From the NCBI GenBank assembly GCA_047605645.1, contig JASGFJ010000027.1, positions 1-64,000 of the forward strand: a stretch of 64,000 nucleotides of DNA, in the 5' to 3' direction. The position numbers and the translations under genes were made by a program. Under the pieces are notes generated by a model. The model saw only the letters and a list, made by a program, of their open reading frames with translations. It made no database searches and was not told the origin of the DNA. This stretch comes from UBA1309 sp047605645 (GTDB lineage: Bacteria; Bacteroidota; Bacteroidia; Bacteroidales; Dysgonomonadaceae). How positions within the stretch are numbered: the first letter of the stretch is position 1; the number at the start of each line of letters is the position of its first letter. This document shows, piece by piece, positions 48,501-57,464 of this stretch.

Positions 48501-49987
48501 TTCATATCAAAGCCCAGTATAGCCTTGTTGTTTTCCGAATGAAGACGGATATCGCGGATAGTAACAGGGAAATTATTTAATTTGACTTCTCCGCCATATC
48601 CAACAGATTCTACAGAGAAATAGGGCGATTCCGTCGCAAAGGTCAATTTGCTAAATATTATCTGCTCTATTTTAAACCCGCCCTTATCGATACCTATCGA
48701 GCCGTTTAAAACGAGTTTCGGACTAAAGCGCTTATTTTTCACCTGCATCAACAGGTAGGAAGTGGGATTAAGTCGCATTTCAGCTTCCCCAAATATATCA
48801 AATGAAAGGTTCTCACCCAAACCGACCTGAAACAGGTATTCATTATTGGATATGTACGCCTTGTAGGGACACGGCTGGTTTTTCTCGGAGATGGGAATAT
48901 GGATATGTCCGTCGAAACCGAAACCTTTGATATTATTCGCTAGCAAGGAGAAACGGAGGTTTTCCACCGAAAATCCCCAACCCGAGGCATCTCCTGCATC
49001 CAGAGACAGGATATTCTTTCCGGCAATATCTGCCGTAATACCATTTTCATCCACTAGCAGGCGGGAAGCTTCCAGACTGATTCTCTTTTCAGATTGCTTA
49101 TTCTTAAATTGTTCGGGAAGGGTTAGAGTGAAGCTGTCAACATATATTCCCCGCCATAAATTCGGGTCCGGCAATGTAAAATATTCCCTGAAGTATTGAG
49201 GGTCGGGCATAAACGGTTCCGGATTTTTAAGATCGCTTAAATCCAATGTCGCTTTCGATAAGCTGAATTCAAAACCTTCGGCGCCCTTTATCTCGAAAGC
49301 AGGCAATGAAATTTCCGTGATCAAATCGTTCCAATCGTAAATAGTCGTTTTAAAACTGCTTGTTACAGGCTTGGTTCTATCTGCTACTGACACAAATGTA
49401 TTGGGGTTTAATATAATATCGGCATCTAAAGAGAGTTCTTTAAAGTTGCCATTGCAGTCGAGAGATACGTATGTATCGGATTCGCCTCTGCCGGTACTGT
49501 CATTCAGGTTGCCTTTCAATACGACACGTCCCAGATTGCCCAGAGAAAAGGGGATATTACTTAACAAAGACAATTTAACATCTCCGACTAAATCTCCGGT
49601 ACGGGTTATTTTAACGTCTGTGGCACCAAATAGTAATTCTTTATCTTTAGCATCACCGGATTGGGGAACACGCATCTTCATCAGAAGTGTTAATTCTCCG
49701 TACAGATTACCGAAACGAACCTGGGTGATGGCCAGCGTAAAAGGGATATTACCGATGTTCTTCTTTATTCCTACAGGCAGGTTGTAGGCTTTGCCGGCCT
49801 GTTCGCCGGTCCCAATACCCAGATTATCAATGAAACGGTTTTGAGACTCTATAATGGCAAAGTCTTCCAGTGCCTTGTCTGTTTTCGGCAAGGATTGAGA
49901 GAAAAGACTCATTCCGCAGGAAAAGAAGAACAGATAAATAAAGAAAGTTTTTTTATTCTTCCATGGTATAGAAAAAGGCAATAACAT
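45518..49987 (-). CDS. Giant exported protein of unknown family, first gene of surface operon
   Basis: 1489 residues. Signal peptide: basic start then FFIYLFFFSCGMSLFSQS. The rest is beta-rich with many amphipathic strands (e.g. GDVKLSLLSNIPFSLGNLG, LRFSLLANNIKGFGFDGHIH, VKLNNFPVTIRDIRLHSEN), long stretches of repeating 'structure of a function-like barrel or solenoid', and a C-terminal 450-residue region without repeats. I recognise no catalytic or sorting motif and no domain name. Preceded by a TATGTTTG promoter box and followed by three exported proteins in the same direction. It may be an outer-membrane or periplasmic scaffold for the SprB-repeat protein, which is inference. Confidence 0.75.
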   Translation of the reverse strand: MLLPFSIPWKNKKTFFIYLFFFSCGMSLFSQSLPKTDKALEDFAIIESQNRFIDNLGIGTGEQAGKAYNLPVGIKKNIGNIPFTLAITQVRFGNLYGELTLLMKMRVPQSGDAKDKELLFGATDVKITRTGDLVGDVKLSLLSNIPFSLGNLGRVVLKGNLNDSTGRGESDTYVSLDCNGNFKELSLDADIILNPNTFVSVADRTKPVTSSFKTTIYDWNDLITEISLPAFEIKGAEGFEFSLSKATLDLSDLKNPEPFMPDPQYFREYFTLPDPNLWRGIYVDSFTLTLPEQFKNKQSEKRISLEASRLLVDENGITADIAGKNILSLDAGDASGWGFSVENLRFSLLANNIKGFGFDGHIHIPISEKNQPCPYKAYISNNEYLFQVGLGENLSFDIFGEAEMRLNPTSYLLMQVKNKRFSPKLVLNGSIGIDKGGFKIEQIIFSKLTFATESPYFSVESVGYGGEVKLNNFPVTIRDIRLHSENNKAILGFDMNVNLMQQKIAAGGRLEIASAYQDGLWKFQGVHIGALKLENTQLTGFSLDGEIRLEKNHPIYGNYFGGYIEATFHAFSKNMKVNVTSVFGHNDFRYWYVEGQTEFPGAGIPVGPVLLNGFTGGAYYRMSPTGGSKLQAYAPDDNVSLGLKAAVAYSVGNKLALNGDALFEMNFLSSGGIRNIRFYGSAQFMSSLNMTGKLKDLTDMYKQAQAKSGHLSNSFCHKLPDNMSGSDLTKKILPDLQLSGAVNAYMAMDYDFPSKTFDADFKVMVHVPGGILRGTGNNNEAGWAKLHCSPQTWYVHVGTPTNPIGLKLGLGPLSLSTQSYFMLGDKLENPTVPKEVIDILGITPQQADYMKYPNIMEGGKGVAFGSRFSFDTGDLTFLILYARFMAGTGFDMMLRDMSNYACEGSNAPVGIGGWYANGQCYAYLSGELGVKVKLLFINKKITVIKGATAALLQARLPNPTWIGGQLAVRLNVLGGLVKANMKMKMSFGDDCRLVAINGDSSPLDMPLIADLTPYDKDTDVDVFLSPQATFNMPLDEPFDIEDDNGNNTSYRIKLAGFSITDDKNQKIEGKVRMNKANDVATFESKEILPPYSDMKVSVSVNFEEYKGGAWAVVSENGNIARESKEALFKTGGAPNYIPISNIAYCYPVVGQQNFFKEESNTGYVQLKKGQSYLFPENFNYTASYTSGNNEPVHSVFRYSSADLRIDYSLPDVTNQTGYELVLAASTAAQTGQPAETRKTTHTLTDSDGEAFSVDYMQQAAQKITKDGILEILKYPFRTSKYNSFEQKLSALLLEPNSRYVNSDARSLLLISKDSYELFDDAELTGNDYTEGTPLVTAEAMMDNDYYTKDIAPLVYDWYPLKGISITGRDITEYGVPPARAFPLYDGYLSYISGNTFNSFMSKILPFVYELPYYYSKDYYELRTKAVNSFDKGIDMSLLMPLINSRFFWMRQGHYKTTFRYSLPGGKTGTTKQIDYINTLDWRPASAKNE

Positions 49988-50046
49988 ATTGTGTACTTCT
50001 TGTGTTAAGTGTTAATCACATAAGATAATTTTTCATTATCGCTCTT

Positions 50047-50054
50047 CAAACATA
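50047..50054 (-). promoter_or_regulatory. -7 box of the giant surface-protein operon
   Basis: TATGTTTG on the minus strand with TTGCG 18-20 bases upstream as a possible -33 element; leader about 55 bases to the ATG at 49987. Confidence 0.6.
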
Positions 50055-50318
50055 GTTATTTTTTTTAAAACGCAACCCTTTTTCTTCTAGAATAAATCTA
50101 TTTTGTGCAATTATTCCAATATCTTTTTTCAGAAAATGCTTTTTGTGCTTTAATACTTGTTAATCATACGTCATGTTTTCCGGGTTCACAAGCTGAAAGC
50201 AAATCCAAATAACAGAAGGATAACGCGACCTCCCTGACAATCAAGATAAATTTTAATACCAGCCACTATGTTTTTCCCCTTCGGAAGAGACTCCAACGCT
50301 TACATTGAGTTGATAGCG

Positions 50319-50362
50319 GAATTATACTATCCGAAAAAAAATATGTCCGGATAGTATAATTC
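50319..50362. repeat. Perfect 15-bp inverted repeat
   Basis: GAATTATACTATCCG and CGGATAGTATAATTC flank a 14-base A-rich loop. No T run follows on either strand, so a terminator is unlikely; an operator, a small RNA stem or a mobile-element remnant is possible. Confidence 0.8.
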
Positions 50363-50670
50363 AAAGAATAGGAAACAAGTGCCGTAGATTGAGAAGCCGA
50401 AGAATACATTCTTTGCCAGGAATGCCGGCTTGAAAGCTCCACTCTTCTTTTTCCGAACAGCATAATTTATCCGATAACCAGAAGAATAATGCGATAACAG
50501 ACAGGACGTACTTGTCAGAAAGATTTTTATCCGCGTATCGGGAATCAGATTCAACAAGCATTTAAGAGGAAAAGCGCCTAAAGAAACTTATTGAGTACGC
50601 AGACCTAGCAAGCTAGAGGAAAAGGACAATTTAACAAGCTGTTGTATTTCCATCCGCTTTCATAGTGACG

Positions 50671-50941
50671 GCAAGTTGGCACAAAGCTTACCTGATTTTT
50701 TAATCATTGTCCGGACGATTTAATAAAAATCAGAGGACGTTTCATTCGATTTAATTTCCTCCATCAGAAAACACATCCGACAAACAAGCTTATTTACCTT
50801 CAGTTCCATAATCTTGTTAAATAAAAGAGTTCAGGCTTTATTTCATCGGATTCAATACCTACTGCACAAACTCCAAAAATCAACTTATTTATAGCAACTT
50901 ACATCTTTTTATTAATAAAACAAATCAGACTTCATTTGATA
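50671..50941 (-). repeat. Three tandem, diverged copies of the dispersed leader element
   Basis: On the minus strand, unit boundaries are ATTTGATAAA-like, GGATTCAATCC-like and TTAAATCGAATGAAAC sequences near 50940, 50852 and 50751. The last unit (50671-50750) is the best: CTGATTTTTATTAAATCG and ATGATTAAAAAATCAGG. The other two keep GCCTGAACTCTTTTATT (50811-50836) and GTCTGATTTGTTTTATT. The array points away from fecR. Confidence 0.6.
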
Positions 50942-51070
50942 AAAACATCTTTTTTTAAAAAAAGTTGTTTTATCAATAGGGTAATCTCTTTTTGTTTCGT
51001 CCAGTATATAAAGGGGGAAAACTCAAGAGAAGAAATACTTGTTGTTTTATCACTTATCAATATCTATTTT

Positions 51071-52078
51071 ATGAATTATTCAGAAACAGACATATTATCC
51101 TATATAAAAGGAGAACTTTCGGCAGAAGAAGCGCAGGCATTCAAACAAGAATTGGACTCCTCTAGTGAGCTGAAAGAACAAGTGAGACAAGTCCGTTTTG
51201 TCCTATCTCTTTCTGAAAATTTAGAGCAGCAACGTCTTATTGATACGGAAACAGGATGGAAAATCATTTCTGCCAAACTCAAAAAAGACCGACTAAAAGT
51301 AAGACTCTGGCATCTGCTCCGCGTAGCTTCAGTGATTCTATTGCCGCTCTTCTTATGTTACCAGTATGTGCTTATTCCTTTTATCGACAGTCATAAAGAG
51401 CAGAAAATGATCGCGGTGGTTTGTGCGCCGGGCATGACCATTAAAACAATTCTTCCCGATGGCAGTGAAGTATGGCTGAATTCACAGAGTGAACTCCGTT
51501 ACCCGCAAAAGATGAACGGGAAGCAACGAAATGTCTATTTAAAGGGAGAAGCATTTTTCAACGTTGAGGCAGATAAAACAAAACGGTTCAATGTCATTAC
51601 GGCAAAAGGCATAACCGTGAGTGCATACGGAACAAAATTTAATGTGAATGCTTATTCCGACACGCCATTTTATGATATCACTTTAGCCAGGGGGCACGTT
51701 GAGATTACCGACCAATTCCATAAAGCTCCCACTCAATTAAAACCCGGAGAGAAAGCAACAGTGGATCTTTTGTCGCAAATGATAAAAGTTAATAATTCAG
51801 ATGTATATCCCGACACAGCCTGGATTGCAGGTAAACTGGTATTTAGAAAAGAAAAACTGGAGAATATTGCGCTGAGATTGTCTCATAAATTCGGTGTAGC
51901 TATTATTATTGAAAATGAAAAATTGAGAACGAATGAAATTACAGCCACATTTAGAGACGAAAACCTGGATCAGATTCTGAATTTATTGAAACAGTCATCC
52001 TCTTTCGAATATAAAATGGAAGACAGGAAGCCTTTATCAACAAATTCATACTCACCCAGGGTTGTAAGAATAAAATAA
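51071..52078 (+). CDS. FecR-family anti-sigma factor
   Basis: 335 residues from ATG 51071; an upstream ATG at 50936 would add a non-conserved extension. Cytoplasmic N-terminus (ILSYIKGELSAEEAQAF), a single membrane segment (about 82-102, SVILLPLFLCYQYVLI), the FecR domain (TILPDGSEVWLNSQSELRYP, FNVITAKGITVSAYGTKFNV) and a DUF4974 C-terminus (LENIALRLSHKFGVAI). It normally holds an ECF sigma factor and releases it on a signal from the SusC-type receptor's STN domain. No ECF sigma gene is adjacent. Confidence 0.9.
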   Translation: MNYSETDILSYIKGELSAEEAQAFKQELDSSSELKEQVRQVRFVLSLSENLEQQRLIDTETGWKIISAKLKKDRLKVRLWHLLRVASVILLPLFLCYQYVLIPFIDSHKEQKMIAVVCAPGMTIKTILPDGSEVWLNSQSELRYPQKMNGKQRNVYLKGEAFFNVEADKTKRFNVITAKGITVSAYGTKFNVNAYSDTPFYDITLARGHVEITDQFHKAPTQLKPGEKATVDLLSQMIKVNNSDVYPDTAWIAGKLVFRKEKLENIALRLSHKFGVAIIIENEKLRTNEITATFRDENLDQILNLLKQSSSFEYKMEDRKPLSTNSYSPRVVRIK

Positions 52079-52388
52079 TCTATACGATTATCAGACATTA
52101 ATGATTATTTCGAATCTGATTTGCTTTCTGCTTTTCATTGCAGTATATGCTTATTTTAGAGAGAGAAAAATGGTAGTAGAACAATATTAATATGGAGGAA
52201 TTGCCTATGAATAGATAAAAAACTGGATTATTACGATAAGAAATGTAAGATGTTACATCTAAGACCAAAAACGAAAAAGATGCTTTTGTTACTAACTTGC
52301 TTGAATAGGATTGAAGAGATGATTTTGAAGAATTGACATTAAACTAAATTGAAAGAAAAACAAATATTAATAATTAATTGATTTTGCC
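52079..52388 (+). other. Intergenic between fecR and susC, probable promoter region
   Basis: 310 bp, AT-rich, no gene. The susC promoter would be expected here, dependent on the cognate ECF sigma factor; I see no clear TAnnTTTG box, in keeping with an alternative sigma factor. Confidence 0.4.
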
Positions 52389-55300
52389 ATGAGAATGATT
52401 TTTTTAATCATGTGTCTACTTGCTTTTCAATTGAATGCCAACCCCATCAGGTTGCAAGAAGCAAATATCTCACTAGATATGGATAATAGTTCTGTAGATC
52501 AGGTTCTGCAGATGATTGAAAAGAAGACAAATTATTCATTTGTATATAACAATAAATTGATAAACGCTGACCGGAAGGTAGACATTCACGTGAAGAATGT
52601 TGGCTTATCCAATGTATTGGATCAGTTGTTTAAAAGCACAAACGTTGCTTACGAAATCAGAGGAACTCAGATTGTACTGACAACAACGAAAGTCCAGGCT
52701 CTAGCCGGAAAATCACCCCAGAAGAAGAAAGAAGTGACAGGTACGGTTGTGGACGCTAGAGGAGAACCGATTATCGGCGCTACGATACTGGAAAAAGGAA
52801 TCGGAGGCAATGGTACTTCTACGGATATAGACGGGCGGTTTATGCTGTGGGCTGAACCAAACTCAACACTTCAAATCACCTCCATTGGGTATATTACCCA
52901 AGAGGTCGGTGTATCCGGAAAAAACACGTTGAGTATTGTATTGAGAGATAACTCGAAAGCATTAGACGAAGTGGTCGTTACCGCTTTGGGCATCAAACGA
53001 GAAAAGAAAGCATTAAGCTACAATGTTCAGGAAATTAAACAGGATGAGATAACACGTGTTAAAAGTGCAAACTTTGTAAACTCCCTGTCAGGTAAAGTTG
53101 CAGGCGTGACTATCAACTCCAGCTCAGGAGGTATCGGAGGTGCTTCGAAGGTTGTTATGCGTGGCGCTAAATCCATAGAAAAAAGCAATAATGCCTTGTA
53201 TGTTATCGACGGCGTCCCTATGCTCTCGCTCACAAGCACACAAGGAGAAGACCGGTATCAATCGGCAGGTTCCACAGAGGGGATTGCGGATATCAATCCG
53301 GAAGATATTGAAAGTATGACCGTCCTGACCGGTGCAACAGCAGCAGCTCTTTACGGTTCGGCTGCTGCCAACGGCGCAATTGTCATTACGACTAAACGAG
53401 GCCAGGAAGGAAAAGTCAAAGTGAGTGTTTCCTCCAATTTGGAATTCGGAAAGCCTTTTGTTATGCCGGAATTCCAAAACACATACGGAAACGACGGTAG
53501 AATAACGTCCTGGGGAGCTAAACTTCCGGAAGGAACGGAGAGATACAAGCCTACTGATTTTTTTAATACGGCTCATAATTACACAAACTCTTTCACCTTA
53601 TCCGGAGGATCAGCTAAGAATCTGTCATTTCTTTCTGCATCTACAACAAATTCGGCAGGGTTAATTCCCAATAATACATACAACAGATACAATTTCACCT
53701 ACAACAACACCTCTTATTTCCTTAACGATCGCCTAAAACTGGACGTTTCGACCAGTTATGTGATCCAGAATAACAGGAATATGGTCAATCAGGGTGAATA
53801 CATGAACCCTTTGGTAGGCGCGTATCTTCTTCCGAGAGGAGACGGACTTGAAAAAACAAAGGTATTCGAACGCTACAATGTGACACGCAAAATCTACGAA
53901 CAAGTATGGGGAGATTTTGCTGAACAGCCATCCGGATTATTTTCCGGCTCATATAGCGGCGATTACACCTTACAAAACCCGTATTGGGTGGCATACCGGA
54001 ACGTGAGAGATGTCAGCCGGAAACGTTTTATGGCCTCAGCCGGAGCAAACTATTTAATCAAAAAATGGAGCGAATCGGAAAGATGGGATATCGGTGGCCG
54101 TATCAGAATAGACAATACACGATATAAAACATCCGACAAGCGTTATGCCTCTACTTTAGCCACCCTGGATGTCAGCACAAACGGATATTTCGGATATGCA
54201 GAAGGTACGGAAAACCAGTTGTATATGGATGCAATTTCCAGCTTTACCAAAAGTCTGAATTGGGACAAGGTCGGATTTTTCCAACTGAATATTAACCTGG
54301 GAGCTTCTTTGCAGGATGCACGCAAAGATGGATCCTTTGCCAGGGGCTCACTGATTGAAAAGGGCATTGCGAACTTCTTCAATGTGTTCCAGATCGATCA
54401 GACAAATCTGAAATCCAGCTATGGACAGGAAGGTTGGCTTGAGCAGACGCAATCTGTTTTTGCGAGTGCTGAAGTCGGATACAATAGCTACCTGTATCTG
54501 ACGTTGACCGGACGGAATGACTGGGCATCTCAATTGAGAAACTCTCCGAATCACAGTTTCTTCTACCCTTCAGTAGGACTTTCGGGAATCGTGACAGAGA
54601 TGTTGTCTAACGAGACCCGTGAGAGAATCAGTTCCGTTCTGAGCTTTTTGAAATTAAAAGCGTCCTATAGCTCTGTTGCCTCACCTTTCCCTCGTGAATT
54701 GACTTCCCCCACATACAAATTTAACCAAAACGACAAAGTCTGGTCTTCTCAAATGAATTATCCGATAGGAAATTTGTATCCCGAACGGACAAATTCTTTT
54801 GAAACGGGATTCTCTACAAAATGGCTTCGCAACAAACTCGGGTTTGATTTCACTTATTACAGAACCAATACCTATAATCAGACTTTAAAGACAGAAGTAG
54901 CATCCGGAGGAGGATGGGATGCTTTCTATATCCAGGCCGGAAATGTGAGGAACTGGGGGTTAGAAGGTGGAATAGATTTTACAGTGAAAGCCAGGAATAA
55001 TTTCAACTGGAACACGCATCTAACGGCAAGCCTGAATAAAAATAAAATCACCAAACTACAGGACTTCGTAAACCCCACTACAGGACTTACCGAAAGTGCA
55101 GATATGCTGGTACGTTCTTCCATGGGAGCATTACGCTATATGCTAAAGACCGGCGGTAGCATTGGAGACATATACTCCATGTCGGATTTCAAACGCAACA
55201 TGGACGGCGAGATATTCGTAGATGATAACGGAGGCCTGAGTATCGAAGATTACCAGTCTAAAAAGGACTATGTGAAACTCGGAAGCGTATTGCCAAAATA

Positions 55301-55781
55301 TAATTTAGGATGGCGAAATGATTTTTCATATCGTAATTTCTCTTTCGGTGGCCTGTTCGCCGGACGAATCGGCGGTATCGTCGTCTCTATGACTGAAGCT
55401 GCAATGGATAACTATGGCGTTTCGAAGGCTTCCGCCGATGCCCGTGATGCAGGAGGAGTACTAATTAACGGCAACCTGGTTGCTGCACAAAACTACTTCA
55501 GTGTGAGAGGAAAAAACATGCTTCCTCAATATTATACCTATTCGGCTACTAATTTCCGTCTGCAGGAAGCATATATCGGATATACAATTCCCCGTAAAAC
55601 ACTGGGTAACATTTTCGACTGTACAGTATCTGTGGTGGGACGAAATTTGTGGATGATATACAACAAGGCTCCTTACGACCCGGAAGTCGTTTCTTCTACC
55701 GGAAACTATACACAAGGTCTTGATTATTTCATGCTCCCTTCTTTAAGAAGTTTCGCATTTAATCTAAAATTCAATTTTTAA
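52389..55781 (+). CDS. SusC/RagA-family TonB-linked outer-membrane transporter with STN domain
   Basis: 1130 residues. Signal peptide (1-18), a secretin/TonB short N-terminal (STN) domain (about 20-100, LDMDNSSVDQVLQMIEKKTN), a carboxypeptidase-regulatory-like domain (about 115-205, GTVVDARGEPIIGATILEKG), a SusC plug (about 210-340, with VIDGVPMLSL and TGATAAALYGSAAANGAIVI) and a long barrel ending SLRSFAFNLKFNF. It imports oligosaccharides with the SusD lipoprotein encoded next. The STN domain is the part that signals to a FecR anti-sigma factor, which fits the gene directly upstream. Confidence 0.95.
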   Translation: MRMIFLIMCLLAFQLNANPIRLQEANISLDMDNSSVDQVLQMIEKKTNYSFVYNNKLINADRKVDIHVKNVGLSNVLDQLFKSTNVAYEIRGTQIVLTTTKVQALAGKSPQKKKEVTGTVVDARGEPIIGATILEKGIGGNGTSTDIDGRFMLWAEPNSTLQITSIGYITQEVGVSGKNTLSIVLRDNSKALDEVVVTALGIKREKKALSYNVQEIKQDEITRVKSANFVNSLSGKVAGVTINSSSGGIGGASKVVMRGAKSIEKSNNALYVIDGVPMLSLTSTQGEDRYQSAGSTEGIADINPEDIESMTVLTGATAAALYGSAAANGAIVITTKRGQEGKVKVSVSSNLEFGKPFVMPEFQNTYGNDGRITSWGAKLPEGTERYKPTDFFNTAHNYTNSFTLSGGSAKNLSFLSASTTNSAGLIPNNTYNRYNFTYNNTSYFLNDRLKLDVSTSYVIQNNRNMVNQGEYMNPLVGAYLLPRGDGLEKTKVFERYNVTRKIYEQVWGDFAEQPSGLFSGSYSGDYTLQNPYWVAYRNVRDVSRKRFMASAGANYLIKKWSESERWDIGGRIRIDNTRYKTSDKRYASTLATLDVSTNGYFGYAEGTENQLYMDAISSFTKSLNWDKVGFFQLNINLGASLQDARKDGSFARGSLIEKGIANFFNVFQIDQTNLKSSYGQEGWLEQTQSVFASAEVGYNSYLYLTLTGRNDWASQLRNSPNHSFFYPSVGLSGIVTEMLSNETRERISSVLSFLKLKASYSSVASPFPRELTSPTYKFNQNDKVWSSQMNYPIGNLYPERTNSFETGFSTKWLRNKLGFDFTYYRTNTYNQTLKTEVASGGGWDAFYIQAGNVRNWGLEGGIDFTVKARNNFNWNTHLTASLNKNKITKLQDFVNPTTGLTESADMLVRSSMGALRYMLKTGGSIGDIYSMSDFKRNMDGEIFVDDNGGLSIEDYQSKKDYVKLGSVLPKYNLGWRNDFSYRNFSFGGLFAGRIGGIVVSMTEAAMDNYGVSKASADARDAGGVLINGNLVAAQNYFSVRGKNMLPQYYTYSATNFRLQEAYIGYTIPRKTLGNIFDCTVSVVGRNLWMIYNKAPYDPEVVSSTGNYTQGLDYFMLPSLRSFAFNLKFNF

Positions 55782-55789
55782 TGATGGCA

Positions 55790-55882
55790 ATGAAACAAAG
55801 CATGATTTTTATTCAATCACTCAAAACAATGATGAAAAAATCAGGCAAGTTGCAGGCCACCTAACAGTAAAAATTAAATCGT
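55790..55882 (+). repeat. Dispersed leader element, copy between susC and susD
   Basis: ATGAAACAAAGCATG, arms GATTTTTATTCAATCA and TGATGAAAAAATCAGGC, ending GTAAAAATTAAATCGT directly before the susD ATG. Confidence 0.85.
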
Positions 55883-57430
55883 ATGAAAAAATATATATTT
55901 TTGATCGGATCGTTGTTTCTGTTTTTCAGCTGCATGGACGATAATATGAATAAAGATCCCTTTGGTGCTGACAGCGAATTAATGAATCGCACACCTGTCG
56001 GCTCCAGCCAACTCGCCAATTTACAGAAACTGGTCCTCCCCGAACAGGAAAACTCATACCAAATGTGTTTTGATTTGTTCGCGACCAATTATGCCGGATA
56101 TGCTTCTACAACTAAATTCTTTAGCGATTATGTTGTGTACAACCCAAGAACATCCTGGGTAAGCTATCCTTTTGATGACACTTACCCTAAAATCTACACC
56201 CCGTTTCGTTTCCTTTATGAGACTTCCGGGGGAGATTACAGTAAGATTTATTATTCCTGGGGAACAATCTTAAGAATCGGAATTACCCAATGGTTGACTG
56301 ACACATACGGGCCTCTGCCATATAGCCGGGTGCTGGGTGGAAAAATAGCCGTTCCTTACGATGACCAGAAATCCATCTACCTGGAAATGTGTTCCGAACT
56401 TCAAAAATCAATTGAAGCAATGAAGGTTAATTATCAGGAAGGAACATTGTATAAATCGTATGATTTAGTCTATGGCGGTAATTTTTCCAAATGGTTGAAA
56501 TATGCCAATTCACTACTGCTGCGTTTATCGGTGAGAATGTCGAAAGCCGCTCCGGCAGAAGCGAAGATGTATGCGGAATATGCGGTAGACAATGGCGTTA
56601 TCACAGCCAATTCGGATAATGCGGCGCTGTCAACGACAAACAATCCGGTGAATATTGTTTCGAATCTTTGGGGAGACTCCCGCGTGAATGCGGAAATCAC
56701 CGAATACATGAGAGCATTTTCAGATCCAAGACGCGAAAAGTATTTTTCGAAAGTTACTTCCAGAACAGGTGATTATGTATATTTCGGACTGAGAAGCGGC
56801 ATCAACCCTTCTACGGTTATAACTCCAGCCAATTATTCCACTCCCAACGTGACAGAAAAATCACCCATCATTTGGATATCTGCTTCAGAAGTAGCTTTCC
56901 TGATGGCTGAAGGTGCCCTGAAAGGATGGAAAATGGGAGACACTGCTGAAAACCTTTATAAGAAAGGGATCACGTTATCCTTTGAACAATGGGGAGCATC
57001 GTCTTTATCGGACTATTTAAATAACTCGGTGAAAAGAGGAAATTATGTGGACGCACTTCAACCGGCTCTGAATGAGGCTTCCTTCTTGTCTGATATTACC
57101 GTAAAATGGAGTGATGCAAATGGTGATGCAGAAAAACAACTGGCTAAAATCATTACACAGAAATGGATTGCCATGTTTCCTTACGGAGCTCAGGAAGCTT
57201 GGGCGGAATGGCGCAGGACAGGGTATCCGAACTTGATGCCGACACAGGTAAACAGCAGTTCAAATACGGTAAAAAACATTGTGCAAGTCAACGGTAAAGA
57301 TACCGGCGGAATGAGACGTCTTCCCTATTCTCAAAAAGAGAAAGAAGGCAATAATGCCAATGTCCAGCAAGGGATACAATACCTGGGTGGACCGGACAAC
57401 GGAGGAAGTGACTTGTGGTGGGCTAAATAA
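55883..57430 (+). CDS. SusD/RagB-family nutrient-binding lipoprotein
   Basis: 515 residues. Signal peptide with lipobox LFFSC. SusD-like helical-repeat protein: ITQWLTDTYGPLPYSRVL, KWLKYANSLLLRLSVRMSKA, SASEVAFLMAEGALKGWKMG, ITQKWIAMFPYGAQEAWAEW and a C-terminal RRTGYPNLMP. It sits over the SusC barrel and captures the glycan. Translated from a repeat-derived leader that separates it from susC by about 100 bp. Confidence 0.93.
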   Translation: MKKYIFLIGSLFLFFSCMDDNMNKDPFGADSELMNRTPVGSSQLANLQKLVLPEQENSYQMCFDLFATNYAGYASTTKFFSDYVVYNPRTSWVSYPFDDTYPKIYTPFRFLYETSGGDYSKIYYSWGTILRIGITQWLTDTYGPLPYSRVLGGKIAVPYDDQKSIYLEMCSELQKSIEAMKVNYQEGTLYKSYDLVYGGNFSKWLKYANSLLLRLSVRMSKAAPAEAKMYAEYAVDNGVITANSDNAALSTTNNPVNIVSNLWGDSRVNAEITEYMRAFSDPRREKYFSKVTSRTGDYVYFGLRSGINPSTVITPANYSTPNVTEKSPIIWISASEVAFLMAEGALKGWKMGDTAENLYKKGITLSFEQWGASSLSDYLNNSVKRGNYVDALQPALNEASFLSDITVKWSDANGDAEKQLAKIITQKWIAMFPYGAQEAWAEWRRTGYPNLMPTQVNSSSNTVKNIVQVNGKDTGGMRRLPYSQKEKEGNNANVQQGIQYLGGPDNGGSDLWWAK

Positions 57431-57464
57431 CAATTCGTATTGATTGTAAATGAATATAAAAGAC

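Noticed and set aside
50266..50561. Small minus-strand frames around the inverted repeat
   Set aside because: They overlap each other in two frames and cross the 15-bp inverted repeat; no family features.
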